In this document: piece by piece, positions 1 through 11,363 of the stretch
Layout: each line of letters starts with the position of its first letter
Position numbering within the stretch: position 1 is the first letter of the stretch
Assembly: GCA_027186245.1 (NCBI GenBank)
Contig: CP114485.1
Location: 248,001-312,000 of the forward strand
Reading direction: 5' to 3'
Origin: Coriaria nepalensis
Taxonomy: Eukaryota > Streptophyta > Magnoliopsida > Cucurbitales > Coriariaceae
Length of the DNA: 64,000 nt
Translations under genes and position numbers: made by a program
The notes under the pieces: model-generated
The model's input: the letters and a program-made list of their open reading frames with translations, nothing else
Told to the model about the DNA's origin: nothing
The model's database searches: none

Positions 1-1200
1 AAAAAAAATATCTCAAGTTATCTCTTGCCCATGTTTCTACAAATCAGACCTACTGGAATTTTCCTGCCGGTGGCCTTTTCAAGACTCTAAACAAGAACGA
101 ATCATGATATGTATTGAAGCTATCAAGAAGTTAATGTGGAAAAATTAAGACATTTAGATGCTTCCAAATACAACTTCTCAGATTACTTCTTTCGCATTAT
201 GACTTTCATTAAAGCTACGCTTCACTCGTGTTTTAGAGCCTAAACCCAAATATAAATCAACCACCAAACCCCCCAATGAAACACCCTACAATTGAGCTAA
301 TAAGAGGGAAGCTAAACCCCTATATCTGGGTCATCAAACTTCACATACCACCCCCTCAAAAAACAGAGAATTCTAACACCCAATATAAGCTTCATCATAT
401 CCCTCTTTGCATTGACCTCCATTTCTTGAGGTAAAAAAAAAAAAGCACAGTTTGTAGCACTTGTGCAAAGTACAAACACTATTTCATCTAACACCTATAA
501 ACATCTCCTTCCTCCTACACCAAACGACCGCCATCCATCACGTACTTCAAGTACTCAAACAGACCAAAGATCTTACACAGATTCATTGGCACAAATGCCC
601 AAGAAGTCAAGGCAGCATTTTTTCGAACACCTTACATACACTCTGGAACTCCTAAGCACTGGCACCAAATCTCCCATGCTTCCAGGAACAAATATTCACA
701 AGATGCACACCCCCATTCAGCTCTATTATTTCTAAGGAATAAGTAGCTTATGATAAAACAGAAGTTCCAATCCTCCTAGAACCATTTCCTCTCCTAGCTC
801 AACGGAAACATCCCCAAATCCGTCGTAGAAACCAGTCGTAGCAAACAACAATGACTCATTAAACGTTCCCCCACCCACTCCCCAGAAAAAAAAAAAAGAA
901 GCAAAATTCCATGGCTTGAAAGTGCAGAGCTTAGGAGAAACAAAATTGAGAAAGGAAGTAGAAGGTGAGAAGTACCTGATGGATCTTGAACGGGGAGAAA
1001 GAAGACAATGCAGAAATGAGATAGCGCCTAAATACAGAATACTCGGGAAAAACCTTCAAGAGTCACATCCCTGCTCTTATACGGGTTGTGAGACGTTGGT
1101 CCTTGGTCCGGGCCTAAGCAATGCTTGGCCCAGTTTTAAAGCGGGTTGGAAGCTCCCGTTCACATTTTCTCCTGATCCTCTTTCATCGTTCTTCACTTCC
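1..1200 (-). other. Possible 5' leader region of a minus-strand gene leaving the window
   Basis: I recognise no protein here. Read on the minus strand, about 976-1080 resembles an untranslated first exon: it ends in a good donor (CCATCAG then GTACTTC, exon edge at 976) and lies just downstream of two site II-like boxes (GGCCC at 1110-1115 and 1127-1132). The rest, 1-900, has no open frame with recognisable conservation on either strand. The coding part, if any, would lie left of base 1. The short open frames on both strands look like chance. Confidence 0.25.
1110..1132 (-). promoter_or_regulatory. Site II-like GGCCC boxes
   Basis: Two GGCCC-type boxes about 15 bp apart sit immediately upstream, on the minus strand, of a putative untranslated exon. 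This TGGGCC/AGGCCC arrangement is known from plant housekeeping promoters bound by TCP factors. Assignment to a promoter is inference. Confidence 0.35.
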
Positions 1201-1609
1201 TAGTTTTTAACGTGAAAACTTGTTCGGACAAATTGGGTCGCTGTCACTGGAGATTTGTTTTGTTTATGAACTACAATTGCATCCCAAAGGAATGATACAG
1301 TGAGCTTTGATTTACTTTTTCCTTTTGGCCAAGTTTTTTTCTAATTACTTCATCGCACTACAAGAGAAATGAACTTGTCATAACTTAACCTTGGGGTTTT
1401 AGAGTTTAAACAATGCAGAAACTACAATGATAAGTTGGTAAATGAAGACGTTATATCAAAACTCTTCCCATATTTCTTATCAAAATTTCTAATCAAGCCA
1501 ACAAAATTGCAACCGGCAACATACAAAAAGTAAAAACAGCTTCAGCAAGTTACACTTGGCCTTGGAATAAGAAGAATGAAATTCTTTGGCAGAAAACAGA
1601 TCTTGATAT
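1201..1609. other. Intergenic / 3' UTR of RPL22
   Basis: No coding potential seen. The part adjoining 1609 is presumably the 3' UTR of the minus-strand RPL22 gene. Confidence 0.4.
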
Positions 1610-2628
1610 CTAATCCGCCTCCTCTCCTTCATTATCGGCAATGTTGAAGTACCTAAGTTCATAAACATTACGATCTTTGTTGGAAGCAATCATTCGTAGC
1701 CAGTCCCGCACATTGTGTTTCTTCAAGTACTTTTTAGTCAAATACTTGAGATACCTAACAAGTACACGGACGAGAAAAATCTCTCAGAATTAGATAAAAA
1801 AGCAAAGCCAAGATTGATAAGAAATTTGAAGAGTATGGTTGAACCTAACATATTCTTAGAGGGGCGAGGCAAGATTCCAATCCCTTCAAAAGGTCTTAAC
1901 TTTATTATTCTAGACCCAGAACGACAGATATTAAGGACTGCAAACAATCAGGTGAAAAATTAATATGCAACCTACACCTATCACTTGAAACTTAAGAATA
2001 AGATGAACACCTACACCTATCACTCGAAAGATAAAAATGATCACGTTAAGCCAATACTTTTGCTTGGTTGTTGTTTAGCTATCTAATCATACTTAAATAA
2101 CTAGCATTCATGGCTGCTAGTCTTCTACTATTCTCAATTGAGCCATTTGAAATAAGCTTAAGGTTGTGCATTCAGTTTATATGTTGGGATAGAAACTAAC
2201 ATGTGTATATCAATCGTCATAAACAATTTCTGTCCCAAAATTCTAATCATGATATAAGTTTAATGTGTTTCCAAGAACTCAGAAAACACATGACGTGATA
2301 ATCTGATATCACGGTCATAGAGGTTTAAGAACTTAACAACTAAACATACAACCAATTCGAACCCATAAAAAAACGCTCAAACACATTCAAAATACCTTTT
2401 GGAGAAATTACTGTCAGAAGTAACAGTGATTTTGCTCTTCTCACGGGTAACAGTGACAGTATCACCAAGAGCACCGGCCTTACCTCCAACCTTGATCCTC
2501 TCCTGCAGAAACTTCTCCAACGTCTCAACCTCCATCACCTTGTCCTCCACCGGCTTTGTACAGTCAATTATGAATGCTGAGCTCTTCTTCTTCCCCTTGG
2601 TCCCTGTTGCTGCACTCCCTCGACTCAT
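1610..2628 (-). CDS. RPL22: 60S ribosomal protein L22 (eL22)
   Basis: Cytosolic large-subunit ribosomal protein eL22, a structural component of the 60S subunit. The coding region is two exons, 2628-2396 and 1754-1610, giving 125 residues, the normal plant length. The protein starts [15 protein letters not shown], carries the conserved core [17 protein letters not shown] and [12 protein letters not shown], continues across the intron as [15 protein letters not shown], and ends in the acidic tail GEEAD. The intron splits an Arg codon (AG then G) with clean GT-AG ends at 2395 and 1755. The start was chosen because MSRG is the conserved N-terminus; the frame extends upstream only into an untranslated exon joined by a leader intron (about 2781-2647). 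Site II boxes lie upstream. Nothing indicates a defect. Confidence 0.95.
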
Positions 2629-2646
2629 TTTCGATAAACAAGTTTT

Positions 2647-2742
2647 CTGCAACCATCAAAGATTCAGTAAGCCCAATAAAAAGAACTCTCATATACTCGA
2701 TTTGCCAATCCACACGCCGTTCAATGATTAAGTGTTAGCTTC

Positions 2743-2780
<38 letters not shown>

Positions 2781-2781
2781 C
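2647..2781 (-). other. 5' UTR intron of RPL22 with a (GA)n tract
   Basis: The donor GTAAAT follows CATTTG at 2782 and the acceptor GCAG ends at 2647, so the first exon (about 2782-2900) is untranslated. A 33-bp pure (GA)n microsatellite occupies 2744-2776, (CT)n on the coding strand, just inside the donor. Leader introns and CT-rich leaders are common in plant ribosomal protein genes. Confidence 0.7.
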
Positions 2782-2935
2782 CAAATGCTGTGCCGAGATT
2801 TGTAGGGAAGCAGAGACGTCGGAGATGCGCGGCGACGAGAGAAGAAGTAGGAGGCTGGCTAGGGCCTGATTCTTTTTCCAATGCTCGTATACATCGTTGT
2901 TATAAAGTCCCGCAGGCGGGGAAGCGCTGCCTCTG

Positions 2936-3039
2936 TTGGGCTGGACTGTGGAAAATCGATTGTTACCTTTTAATAGGCCTATTGGGTTACGGATGAGTAG
3001 AGGCCCAATAATGATTCATTTAAGCCCAAAAAGCCCATA
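2936..3039 (-). promoter_or_regulatory. RPL22 promoter with clustered site II elements
   Basis: About 100 bp hold repeated TGGGC/GGCCCA motifs: TTGGGCTGG near 2936, AGGCCTATTGGG near 2975-2986, AGGCCCAATA at 3001, and AAGCCCA at about 3022 and 3031. Clusters of TGGGCY boxes are the known signature of plant ribosomal protein promoters. The position directly upstream of the untranslated exon fits RPL22 transcription. Confidence 0.6.
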
Positions 3040-3408
3040 ATGATTGAATCGTGTTATGATTGTGTCAATTCTTGTGAATTGTGATGGAAAATGATCTCCA
3101 AGAACAGAGAATTAGTAAAAAACCTTGAACTCATTCCTCATCAATGGAAATCGAAAGAAAGCGTTCGAACAACAAACTCACATAACATCTAATAATTTAG
3201 CACCTTGGAAACTACAGTATATGCCGGCTCGATACACAGATATTCTCGCAGCAAAAGAAGAAAAGACAAAAAATAATAGTAATGGGAGCAGTAAGAAACA
3301 GAACTTGAGCCTCTCCCCTAAGAGTAAAAACTTATTATCCCTCCTTCAATTGTAAGGTTTTATAGCAGGTATTGAATCCAAGCTATGTTATACGATAGAA
3401 TGAATTGT

Positions 3409-4510
3409 TTAATCCTTGTGTGAGTAGTTGTCGATTGGAAGGAACTTTGCAACCCGTTCAGCCTTCGTTCCTGATTTGTGGTCATAGTATTCCACCACGG
3501 CCGCTCCGGCCAGTGCTGCCAGGGTCAAAGCCTGTGCATGCAACCTGTTTATATCATATTCAAATAGAAAAAAGAAGTACATCAGCTTTCCACATTTGAA
3601 AAGTGAATAAATCTTAACAATAAGGAAGGAACGGCAATTTTTTCATCTAAAAGCATTATCATGATGCAAGTTTAAGATAGTAGTTAACTAGTTAATCAAC
3701 TGATGGGATTTTCCAAAGATCAAAACTTATAAATCTTCTTTGAAAGATGATCGATATGAAAAGCTCCAATAATAAAAGTTGGCTGATGAATAATACTGCA
3801 AAATCTGTGGAAAAACTTCCGTATATAACTTGAAATGCTCTGGATTTCCATCAAAATCTTTTACATCTTAGACAAAATGCAGAATATCACAAGCATATTC
3901 AACCAATAGGAAACTCCAAATGAGCCAAAGATGTTAACAAAAGAAACTGACAAAAAAAAAAGGAAGGGAGGAGACTTTCTTTGGGCATGAAAAAGTACCG
4001 ATCAAGAATAAGGCAATGGAATCTAATAGATAAGAGGATGCCAAAGCTAGGGCTCTTTCCCTCATTTTGACTATCCAGAAATCAAGCACACGGCATGCAT
4101 GAATATTCCTATACCTTCTAGCTAAGCCCTTTTCAAATTAAAAACATAAGCAGAACCGAGAGAATTCTGGAAGGAGAAGAGAGAACAATAAAATCAAAAG
4201 AACCGACCTAGCGTGAATGATTTTGACACTGGTCTTCATATTGGGTTGAGACCAATTGTACCCGATTGATCCTGCTATTCCACTAAGCCATAGACAACCT
4301 GTTTCCCAAACAGTCAGAAAGTTATTTTGAAATAATAATAATAATCCAAAGAAATTCTCCAAATGAAGAACGTATTTAAATCCACGATATTAAAGAAACC
4401 CTTGCCAGAAAAATCATATAAAAAGGATGAAGAAAATTACCAACAGTTCGAAGCTTGTGCTCAACGATCCATTCCCTAAGCGATTCGAACTTGTTCTTCG
4501 ATTCCGCCAT
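3409..4510 (-). CDS. HIG1-domain (hypoxia-responsive) mitochondrial protein
   Basis: Small HIG1-domain protein of the RCF/HIGD type; relatives sit in the inner mitochondrial membrane and help assemble respiratory supercomplexes. Three exons, 4510-4441, 4298-4208 and 3544-3409, give 98 residues. The sequence begins MAESKNKFESLREWIVEHK, then a first hydrophobic segment (GCLWLSGIAGSIGYNWSQP, about residues 24-42), the basic HIG1 linker MKTSVKIIHARLHAQ, a second hydrophobic segment (ALTLAALAGAAVVEYYD, about 59-75) and the hydrophilic tail KFLPIDNYSHKD. This two-helix hairpin matches the plant hypoxia-responsive family in length and order. All splice sites are GT-AG and all phases agree. The start is the first in-frame ATG in the first exon. 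Respiratory function is inferred from the family. Confidence 0.9.
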
Positions 4511-5299
4511 CGTTGAGAGAGGGAGAAGAGAAAAACAGACAGGCAGTACGCTCCGTCTGGATTTATATATATAATTATTTTTTTAAAATTATTAATTATT
4601 AATCAAAAGAAAGAGGAGAAAGAAAAAGCGAAGTTGTTGTTGTTCTTGGCGTTCGAAATCGGTGGGCGTTTTCCTGGTTTCGTGAACGTTTATATATTTT
4701 CCGCTCTAATTAAATTAATAAAAAATGAAAATGAAAATAAAGAATCAACGTGGCACGTGAGCGTTAATTATCATTATATTATTATTGCCTTTCTGGCAAC
4801 TAAGAGGACCATTGCCCGTTAAACACTTGCACTGTGCCACAACAAAATGATGGTAAGAATATAAAGTTCCCATTGCAGCCAGGTTTGGATCGTCGTATAA
4901 TGTTTTCTATTCTTTCCCACTGCTTATTGTTGGTACTTCCTCTTCTTCACTAGTAGAGACATCTATGGCGAGAAGACGGCTCATGCTCCAATGACTGATG
5001 CCCAAGTATAGCAAGTCGCTCTTGTATTGTAATGTGTTCCGCTGTCGCAAATAAACATCTCTTGTAGTAGGTGTACTAGCAAACTTGTAGTTTTTGTGGT
5101 CATCATAGCGTAGGCATATATATGACCGGATTGATGAGTAATCTCATTGATCTTAAGGGCAGCTCTTCGTTAATGGGGGGGGGGGGGGGGACAGATTGAG
5201 ATGGATGTACTTGTCGTTAGTTGAAAGGCTGGCTATATAGAGCCAACAATATAATTTATTAATTAATGTGAGGTGTTGACGTAATATTTGTTTGTTATG
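4511..5299. other. Intergenic spacer with a G homopolymer
   Basis: AT-rich spacer upstream of the HIG1-domain gene, without coding potential that I trust. It contains a run of 16 G residues at 5175-5190, which is unusual in this AT-rich context. Confidence 0.5.
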
Positions 5300-5905
5300 A
5301 AAAGCTTCATAATTGATAGTGTGTTCTAAAATCAATATCTACGCTCACAAATAAAGAGTGGTTGGGGTTGAGATCGGTCAATTCCGTTCCGACGCTCCAA
5401 TTAGTTTTTAGAGAAATTTGAGAGATAATTAGATAATAAGTTACTTAGATCTAAAAAATACATTTACTTTCTACTGTTATATTATTTAGTTTTTATACAT
5501 TTACCAAGTTGGGAAACTCTTAACAACTTTACATGTGTCCAACTCTCATTGTTAAATATCCTAATTATTCTCTGCTCCATGATCAGTGTCAGAGTAGCCC
5601 CAATCTAATATGATAGAGATTTGTTTCCCCACTAAAATATCAGAGTAACTTCCCACTTGTTCTCTTCTTCTTTTGCGTATTCTCCTTTAGGTTTGGGACG
5701 AGTGGGGCAATACCCAGCTCAACTTCAATATCGGACAAAGTCTTCTCATCATGCTCAGATGTTATCATGTTCATTCACGTGCTCCTTAGCCCTCATGAAT
5801 CTCAGCTTCAGTCATCACATTCTCTCCATATTCAGTTACCACAATATCTGCCGACTCTACCTTAGCCTCGCTTTCCCTTACTCAAGCTGAAGCTACAGAT
5901 TTGTA
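5300..5905 (+). repeat. Diverged direct repeat, copy 1 (LTR-retroelement leader-like)
   Basis: This segment aligns by eye with 6820-7423 at a constant offset of about 1520 bp, with many substitutions. Shared blocks include AAATAAAGAGTGGTTGGGG, ACATGTGTCCAACT-type sequence, and CAGTGTCAGAGTAGCCC near 5585. The last resembles a primer-binding site complementary to initiator tRNA-Met (TGGTATCAGAGC), so the repeat may be the end of an LTR plus a 5' leader. No gag or pol frame survives. Confidence 0.55.
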
Positions 5906-6819
5906 GGCTCACCGACCCCCATTCGTACTGAAGGATACGAAAAGACGCACGATGGCGCCTTAAATGCCCCTCGATCTATGTTCCTCGTTATGTGTTAGCC
6001 GCCTCTAAGGTGATGACATGTGTATCTTGTCAGTTGCCACATGCATATGTCACGTCTGTTTCCCTTCTTTCTCCTTTCTCTCTCTTCCCCATCTTTTTTA
6101 CACTTCACTGACCATTTTCATAACTTCAAGCTCTCTTCCGCTCAACAGCTTTAACGCTCTCCTTCCCTTCTCTAGCCGTTTTCCGTGAGCTAACTCTTCT
6201 CGTCGGCGCTTCATCTTCCTGAACCACCACGACCCCAGCTGCTTGACCAACCATGTTTGCTAGTGCTAGTAAGTTCCTCCCCCTTTCTTTTGATTTTCAG
6301 GTTTTTTTTTAATGTTCTTCTCACAAATTTTCTCCCGCCTTTATTTTTCTTTTAAAAAGCAAGTTTTAATTGAAATTAGACATAAGAATTGAGCCTATGG
6401 ACGTTTGTCAATTTATGTGTCTCACTTATTCTCTCCTTCTCTACCTTATCTAAACTCTTATTTCAAAAATTCTTACATCTATAGAACGTTTAACCACTTG
6501 GTCAACTCTCTCTACCAGGCCTATTTCCATTCTCTCAATGGTCTGTAATATCTCTACTCCACTGTTGGCCACTAGAGGAGTTTGTAGGGGTGTTGGCCGT
6601 CCCCTGACAGCACTCATAGAACGTGTTACTCTCCCTTCAGGTAAGAGTGAGAGGATTCATCTTCTCTTGCCTCTTTTTCCTCCCTTATTCTCCCTCGTCT
6701 GCTCTCCCTCGAAGTTTTCCACTCTCACCTGGGCTACTGATCCATTAGAACTTTTGTAAATGAAGACAACATCTTCACGGTCGGCAACAAGCTGTTGATG
6801 TGGATATCCATATGCTACG
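5906..6819. other. Spacer between the two direct repeats
   Basis: Pyrimidine-rich sequence with no recognisable protein. Probably retroelement-derived, because it lies between two copies of the same repeat, but I see no diagnostic motif. Confidence 0.35.
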
Positions 6820-7423
6820 AAGGGCTCTACAACCAACAATGTGCTCCAAAATCCGCACCTACACTCATAAATAAAGAGTGGTTGGGGTAGAGGTCGGGCG
6901 ACCCTACTCCAATGCTCTAGTAAGTTTCTAGAGGAGTTTAAGAGGGAACTATATAATAAGCTACATAGATCCCAAAAAATGCATCTACCTTCTATTGTTA
7001 TATTAGTTAGCTTTTATATCGGAACCAAGTTGGGAAACCCTAGATAACTTTATACGTGTCCAACTTCCATTGCTCAGTATCCTGATTATTCCATGCTCCA
7101 TGATTGGTGTCAGAGCAGCCCAAGTGTGACATGCCAGATATCTCTTCCCTACTTAGATATCAATGTAACTTCTCACTTATCTTCTTTCTCTTCTGCATAT
7201 TCTCCTTTAAGTCCAGGACGAGCGGGGTAATACCCAGCTCAGCCCTAACATCGGGCAACATCTTCTCATCCTTCTCAAATGTCATCGTTGACTCACGTGC
7301 TCCTTAGTCTTTTCTGATCTTAGTCTCAATCATTATCTTCTCTCTATATTCAGTTATCCCAATACATGTCAACCCTACTATAGCCTCGATTTCCCCTACT
7401 CAAGTTAATGTTGCAGATTTGAA
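6820..7423 (+). repeat. Diverged direct repeat, copy 2 (LTR-retroelement leader-like)
   Basis: Second copy of the repeat at 5300-5905, same orientation. Its primer-binding-like block, TTGGTGTCAGAGCAGCCC near 7104, is closer to the canonical initiator-tRNA complement than copy 1. The spacing of about 1.5 kb and the heavy divergence point to an old, decayed element or tandem insertion. Confidence 0.55.
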
Positions 7424-7448
7424 ATTGTCCCAGAATCGAGCACAACAT

Positions 7449-7741
7449 GTTGGGCCTGAACCAACATTAAGGCCGAGGAGGAGTGAGTGAGTTCGTTAAG
7501 ATAATGTCTTTTTAGCAGGTTACGTTGCACATGCAGCCAATGCACGTTAGGGGGCTGCTATGTTATTTCTTTATTTTGTTAGGGTTATTTGTTTTCTTTA
7601 TTCTTATTAGTCTTTAATTTGCTTATTTATTTTTGGGTTAAGTTTATAAATACTCTTGTTATTATTAATGGAGAGGAATAAAATTACTTTTCAAAAGTAT
7701 TGATCTTTTAGTACTGTGAGTCAAAAGTTGATATTCTAACA
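7449..7741 (+). repeat. Possible solo LTR
   Basis: The segment starts TGTTGGGCC and ends TTCTAACA, a TG...CA boundary with short inverted ends. It contains a TATA-like TTTATAAATACTC and an AATAAAA signal in the order expected of a short Copia-type LTR. I see no convincing target-site duplication and no adjoining primer-binding site, so the call is tentative. Confidence 0.3.
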
Positions 7742-8074
7742 CCGTAAGTTAAGGATTTGATTCGCTTAATTATCTTAAGCCGATCACATGGTTTATTTAT
7801 TTATAATTTGTATTGCTTCATAGTTGAACCAATGAACGGACGATTTGTAGTAATCAAAGCTCATTTTAACCAATGGTATAAATGACAATTACGTACATTT
7901 GTTTATTTAATTACTAATTATTAGATTAAATTCCTTGCTATATAGGAAATACAATAATATATATATAAGAATTATCTATCAACCCTCCGATGAGAACGTG
8001 AAGTAAATTAGCCTCATGTCATGTATATTATTACATTATCACTTAATTAAGAATAAATGCATGCAATCACGAAA

Positions 8075-9114
8075 ATGATGAACAAGTCCCACTATTCAAT
8101 TCCGATCTTCATCAATCTGTTGGTATTTCAATACCTTTCTGTTCTCTGTCTTTCAACCAATTTTGATTACTTCATCTTCGCTATACAGGTTGGGTTGGTT
8201 AATTAACTTCTTATTACAATTACTTGACTTGAATTCAAACCGATATTCTAAAACCATGTTGGATTCTATATTGCATGCATGCAGTGGCCAGGATCACTAG
8301 TCAACACAACCAAGGAAAGATATTGTTATCCCAAAACGGGAAAACCTGCTGCAGATTTCTTTGTTCGTGGGTTGTGGCCTTATCGCTTTGTTGGAGAGCG
8401 ACCCACCTTTTGTAATCACAACAACGTATTTCGAATTAAACAGGTACCCACTAATTGCAGCTTATATGATCGATCAATAACTTTCGAATCTAAGTCATTA
8501 ATGAATCTACACTGAATCGATCGAATCATATATAGGTAGGATCCCTCGTGAAAGAGCTACAGAAGGACTGGCCCTCAGTTTTTTGTCCTCCTGGCGATGG
8601 TACAAGTCATTGGTATCGTACATGGCGTAAATACGGCACCTGCTCTAATTTCATGAGGCCATTTTTATATTACAAAGCTGGTCTTGACCTCAAAAATGAC
8701 CTCAACATGCTTCAAATTCTTCGAACTCGAGGTAATTATCTTAGCCTTAGGTTTACATACTAGATTTTCAATATCAACATCCGATATGTCATGTATACTT
8801 TTGCTTTGCCTATATGCTTCATATAACTAACTTCTAAGTACAATTTTGACTATATATATATATTTATTTATTTATAAATACAAGGTATAGAACCAAACGG
8901 AGGAACTTACAGTTACTCCGACATAAAAAATGCGATTAAAGAAGCCGTTGGGCATGCTATTGGGCTTCGTTGCAGTGTCGTTGATTCATCTGATGTCATT
9001 CAGCTTGCTGATATTTACTTATGTACGGACACTTCTGCATCGAGAATTGTGAAATGTCCTAGATTCCCTAAGGAACATTGCCACCGTGCGGATATCATGT
9101 TTTCCAGGTTTTAA
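8075..9114 (+). CDS. S-like RNase T2 homologue with substituted catalytic residues
   Basis: Four exons (8075-8188, 8285-8443, 8536-8731, 8885-9114), all GT-AG and phase-consistent, give an uninterrupted 232-residue protein, the usual length for extracellular S-like RNases. Residues 1 to about 26 form a signal peptide (IPIFINLLVFQYLSVLCLST), followed by FDYFIFAIQWPGS, CYPKTGKPAAD, KELQKDWPSV, the conserved DIYLCTDTSAS and the C-terminal KCPRFPKEHC. In active family members the CAS I motif is IHGLWP and CAS II is HEWEKHGTC. Here they read VRGLWP and RTWRKYGTC, so the CAS I His is Arg, the CAS II His-Glu pair is Arg-Thr and the second CAS II His is Tyr. Only the Lys and the structural residues remain. 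RNA cleavage is therefore unlikely. The open frame suggests either a recent loss or a retained non-enzymatic secreted role. The first of two adjacent ATGs was taken as start. Confidence 0.85.
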
Positions 9115-9285
9115 GGAATATGGGTTAGATTTTGGACGCGATTCATTATAATCATTACATAGCACTTACGTGTAATATTCATTCCCTAAATAATTACTGA
9201 GTATCTGTTAGATTTTTTCTGCAATAAACATTTCGACTTTATAAAAATAACGTTATACTTTCTTTGAAATATTATTGTTCATGAG

Positions 9286-9316
<31 letters not shown>

Positions 9317-9383
9317 AAGAAAAATAAGAGAAGTAAAAGAGATTGATATACATAGAGAGAGGAGATCGAAAAAAATAAGAAAC

Positions 9384-9417
<34 letters not shown>

Positions 9418-9706
9418 GAGCTGGATTGAGAGAAGTTAGAGAACTACAAAAATGTTCAATGTCACCTTCTTCATGTCTAATTGAGAATAGAAAATAGTAT
9501 AGTAAATTTAGGCACCATCTTTCTAGCCTGTCTCCTCTATTTATCAAAAGCTCACAGGCTCACAGGCTCACAGCAATATATATATATATATACACACATA
9601 TATGTATCGGCCAATTAGGCGACTTAATGATGTAGTTGGCTCTAGCTATGTAGTCACCAGCTCTAATGATGGGCTGTGATTACTTATTATGACTTCTTTT
9701 TTGCAG
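9115..9706. repeat. Microsatellite-rich spacer
   Basis: No RNase exon 1 or 2 is visible upstream of the next fragment. The spacer holds (TA)n at 9286-9312, (GA)n at 9386-9414 and another (TA)n near 9575-9592. Confidence 0.6.
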
Positions 9707-10245
9707 ATAAGACCCCTAGTTAAACTTCTAATGGCGGATTGGCCATCCGTTGCATGTCCCAGTACTTTCGGACGAGGTTACGCTAATTACACGTCGCGTA
9801 AACATGGGTCATGCACTGACTTCTCTACTCCGTATGAATATTTTGTACATGGTCTTAACTTGAAAGTATCAGGTGAATTTACTTCATATTCTTCAAAGCC
9901 AAGGTACATTTTCAAATTAATGTCCAAATTTAATCAAAATTTCATTGATTAGTACTTAGTAGTGAAAGTAATAAGTAAAAATTTGCTTAATTAATTTGTA
10001 GGCATAAAACCAGATAGGGGGATTTTACACTCTCTCCACCATATTACGTGCTATAAAAAAAAAAAAAAAAGGCAGTAGGGGTTGGTCCTGGAATTCGTTG
10101 CAATGTTGATCAATTTGGTAACTTTATGCTCCAGAAAATTTACCTCTGTGTGGACACGTCAGCAACAGAGTTCATGGAATGTCCTGTCTCACTTCCTCAT
10201 GATCAGTGTGGTGGTGGTTCCAGTATTCTATTTCGTCCATTCTAG
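9707..10245 (+). pseudogene. RNase T2-like pseudogene, last two exons
   Basis: Matches exons 3 and 4 of the gene at 8075. Exon 3 (9707-9872, after TTTTTTGCAG) encodes IRPLVKLLMADWPSVACPS and YTSRKHGSCTDF; the CAS II second His is present but the first His-Glu is Tyr-Thr. Exon 4 (from 10002) encodes a GIKPD start, then GIRCNVDQFGNFMLQ, IYLCVDTSAT and a final FRPF-stop. It is broken twice: one extra base after CCAGAT, and a run of 16 A residues near 10054-10069 that leaves the frame out of phase. Exons 1-2, with the signal peptide and CAS I, are missing. It shares the Glu-to-Thr and Glu-to-Arg changes of CAS II with the intact gene. Confidence 0.8.
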
Positions 10246-10538
10246 TTTGATACTTATTAATTCATGACATCGAAACAAATTAAGGGACACAGTATGATAT
10301 CAAATTTTGAATATCACTTTGTATAATTTATAGTTAATGTTTACACAGTATTGAACTGCATAAGAATCCACCAACAAAAACAACTTTAAAGAATCTAAAA
10401 TTCACGACTAAATATTCTGTTAATAGTTAAAACAGTTAAACCCTGGATAAAGAATCTAGAGCCACTTTTGACTCAGCAAGTTCCATTACACAAAAGGCTA
10501 GTTCATTATGAGTAAGAATACAGTAAATTAATATATTG

Positions 10539-10577
<39 letters not shown>

Positions 10578-10862
10578 ATATTCATGGCTATATATATATA
10601 TATATATATATATACTCACTCAACTCTACTTCTACCCTCTGGGCAAATTGAAAGAGAATAGAAGAAGGGCAGATAATAGAAGAAGCAAACGACCCAACAC
10701 CAACTTGAATGACATTCTCGTCAACGTGCTACATACATGCTTCAAAGTCCACTATTATGTATTAGTGCTGTATTAACTAATTAAACCGCTGCATGATTAA
10801 CGATCGACAATTTCATTTACTACATCTTATCTACATTAATCATTACTTTCTCTGTTCTTATA
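10246..10862. repeat. Spacer with (ATT)n and (TA)n microsatellites
   Basis: No gene seen. An (ATT)n tract runs over about 10540-10575 and a (TA)n tract over about 10590-10613. Confidence 0.6.
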
Positions 10863-10993
10863 GGTATAGTCGTTCTAGCATAGTAGATGCAATAGAAAGA
10901 GCAGTTGGTCATGCTCCAGGAATTCGTTCTAGTGTTGATCAATTTGGTCATCTAATGCTTCAGATGATATTCTATTTCGCCCGTTCTAGATCT
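10863..10993 (+). pseudogene. RNase T2-like exon 4 fragment with internal deletion
   Basis: Encodes YSRSSIVDAIERAVGHAP and GIRSSVDQFGHLMLQ, matching the start of the last exon of the RNase genes upstream, with the conserved Cys changed to Ser. The sequence then jumps directly to ATATTCTATTTCGCCC, equivalent to the terminal FRPF-stop of the pseudogene at 9707-10245. About 80 bp including the YLC-DTSA motif are deleted and the frame is shifted. A non-functional relic. Confidence 0.7.
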
Positions 10994-11363
10994 GTACATC
11001 ATATATTAATCATATGATTAATATGATCGCTTTGTAATAAACAAATAATGACATGTGAAACTACGTGGTTGTATGTTTACCAAGATGATATTCTTGCATG
11101 TCCTGCAAAACTGCAGATTGTTAAAAGAAATAAAAAATTCAATAAGGAAACTATGAAAAGTCTTATTGTTAAAAGTTCTGGACAAAGAAATTGTGAAATT
11201 TTTTAATATACTATATTTTTTTATACATCGATCAATCTCACTTATATATTTCATCTTCAAATCATCACATCATATAATATATCAATTTCATATACAATAA
11301 AGACATGAATTCAACATAAAAACAGTACATTTCTCACACTAGCTAATACAACTTTCTAAGATC

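Noticed and set aside
9272..9547. 91-codon minus-strand open frame
   Set aside because: Built from (TA)n and (GA)n microsatellites.
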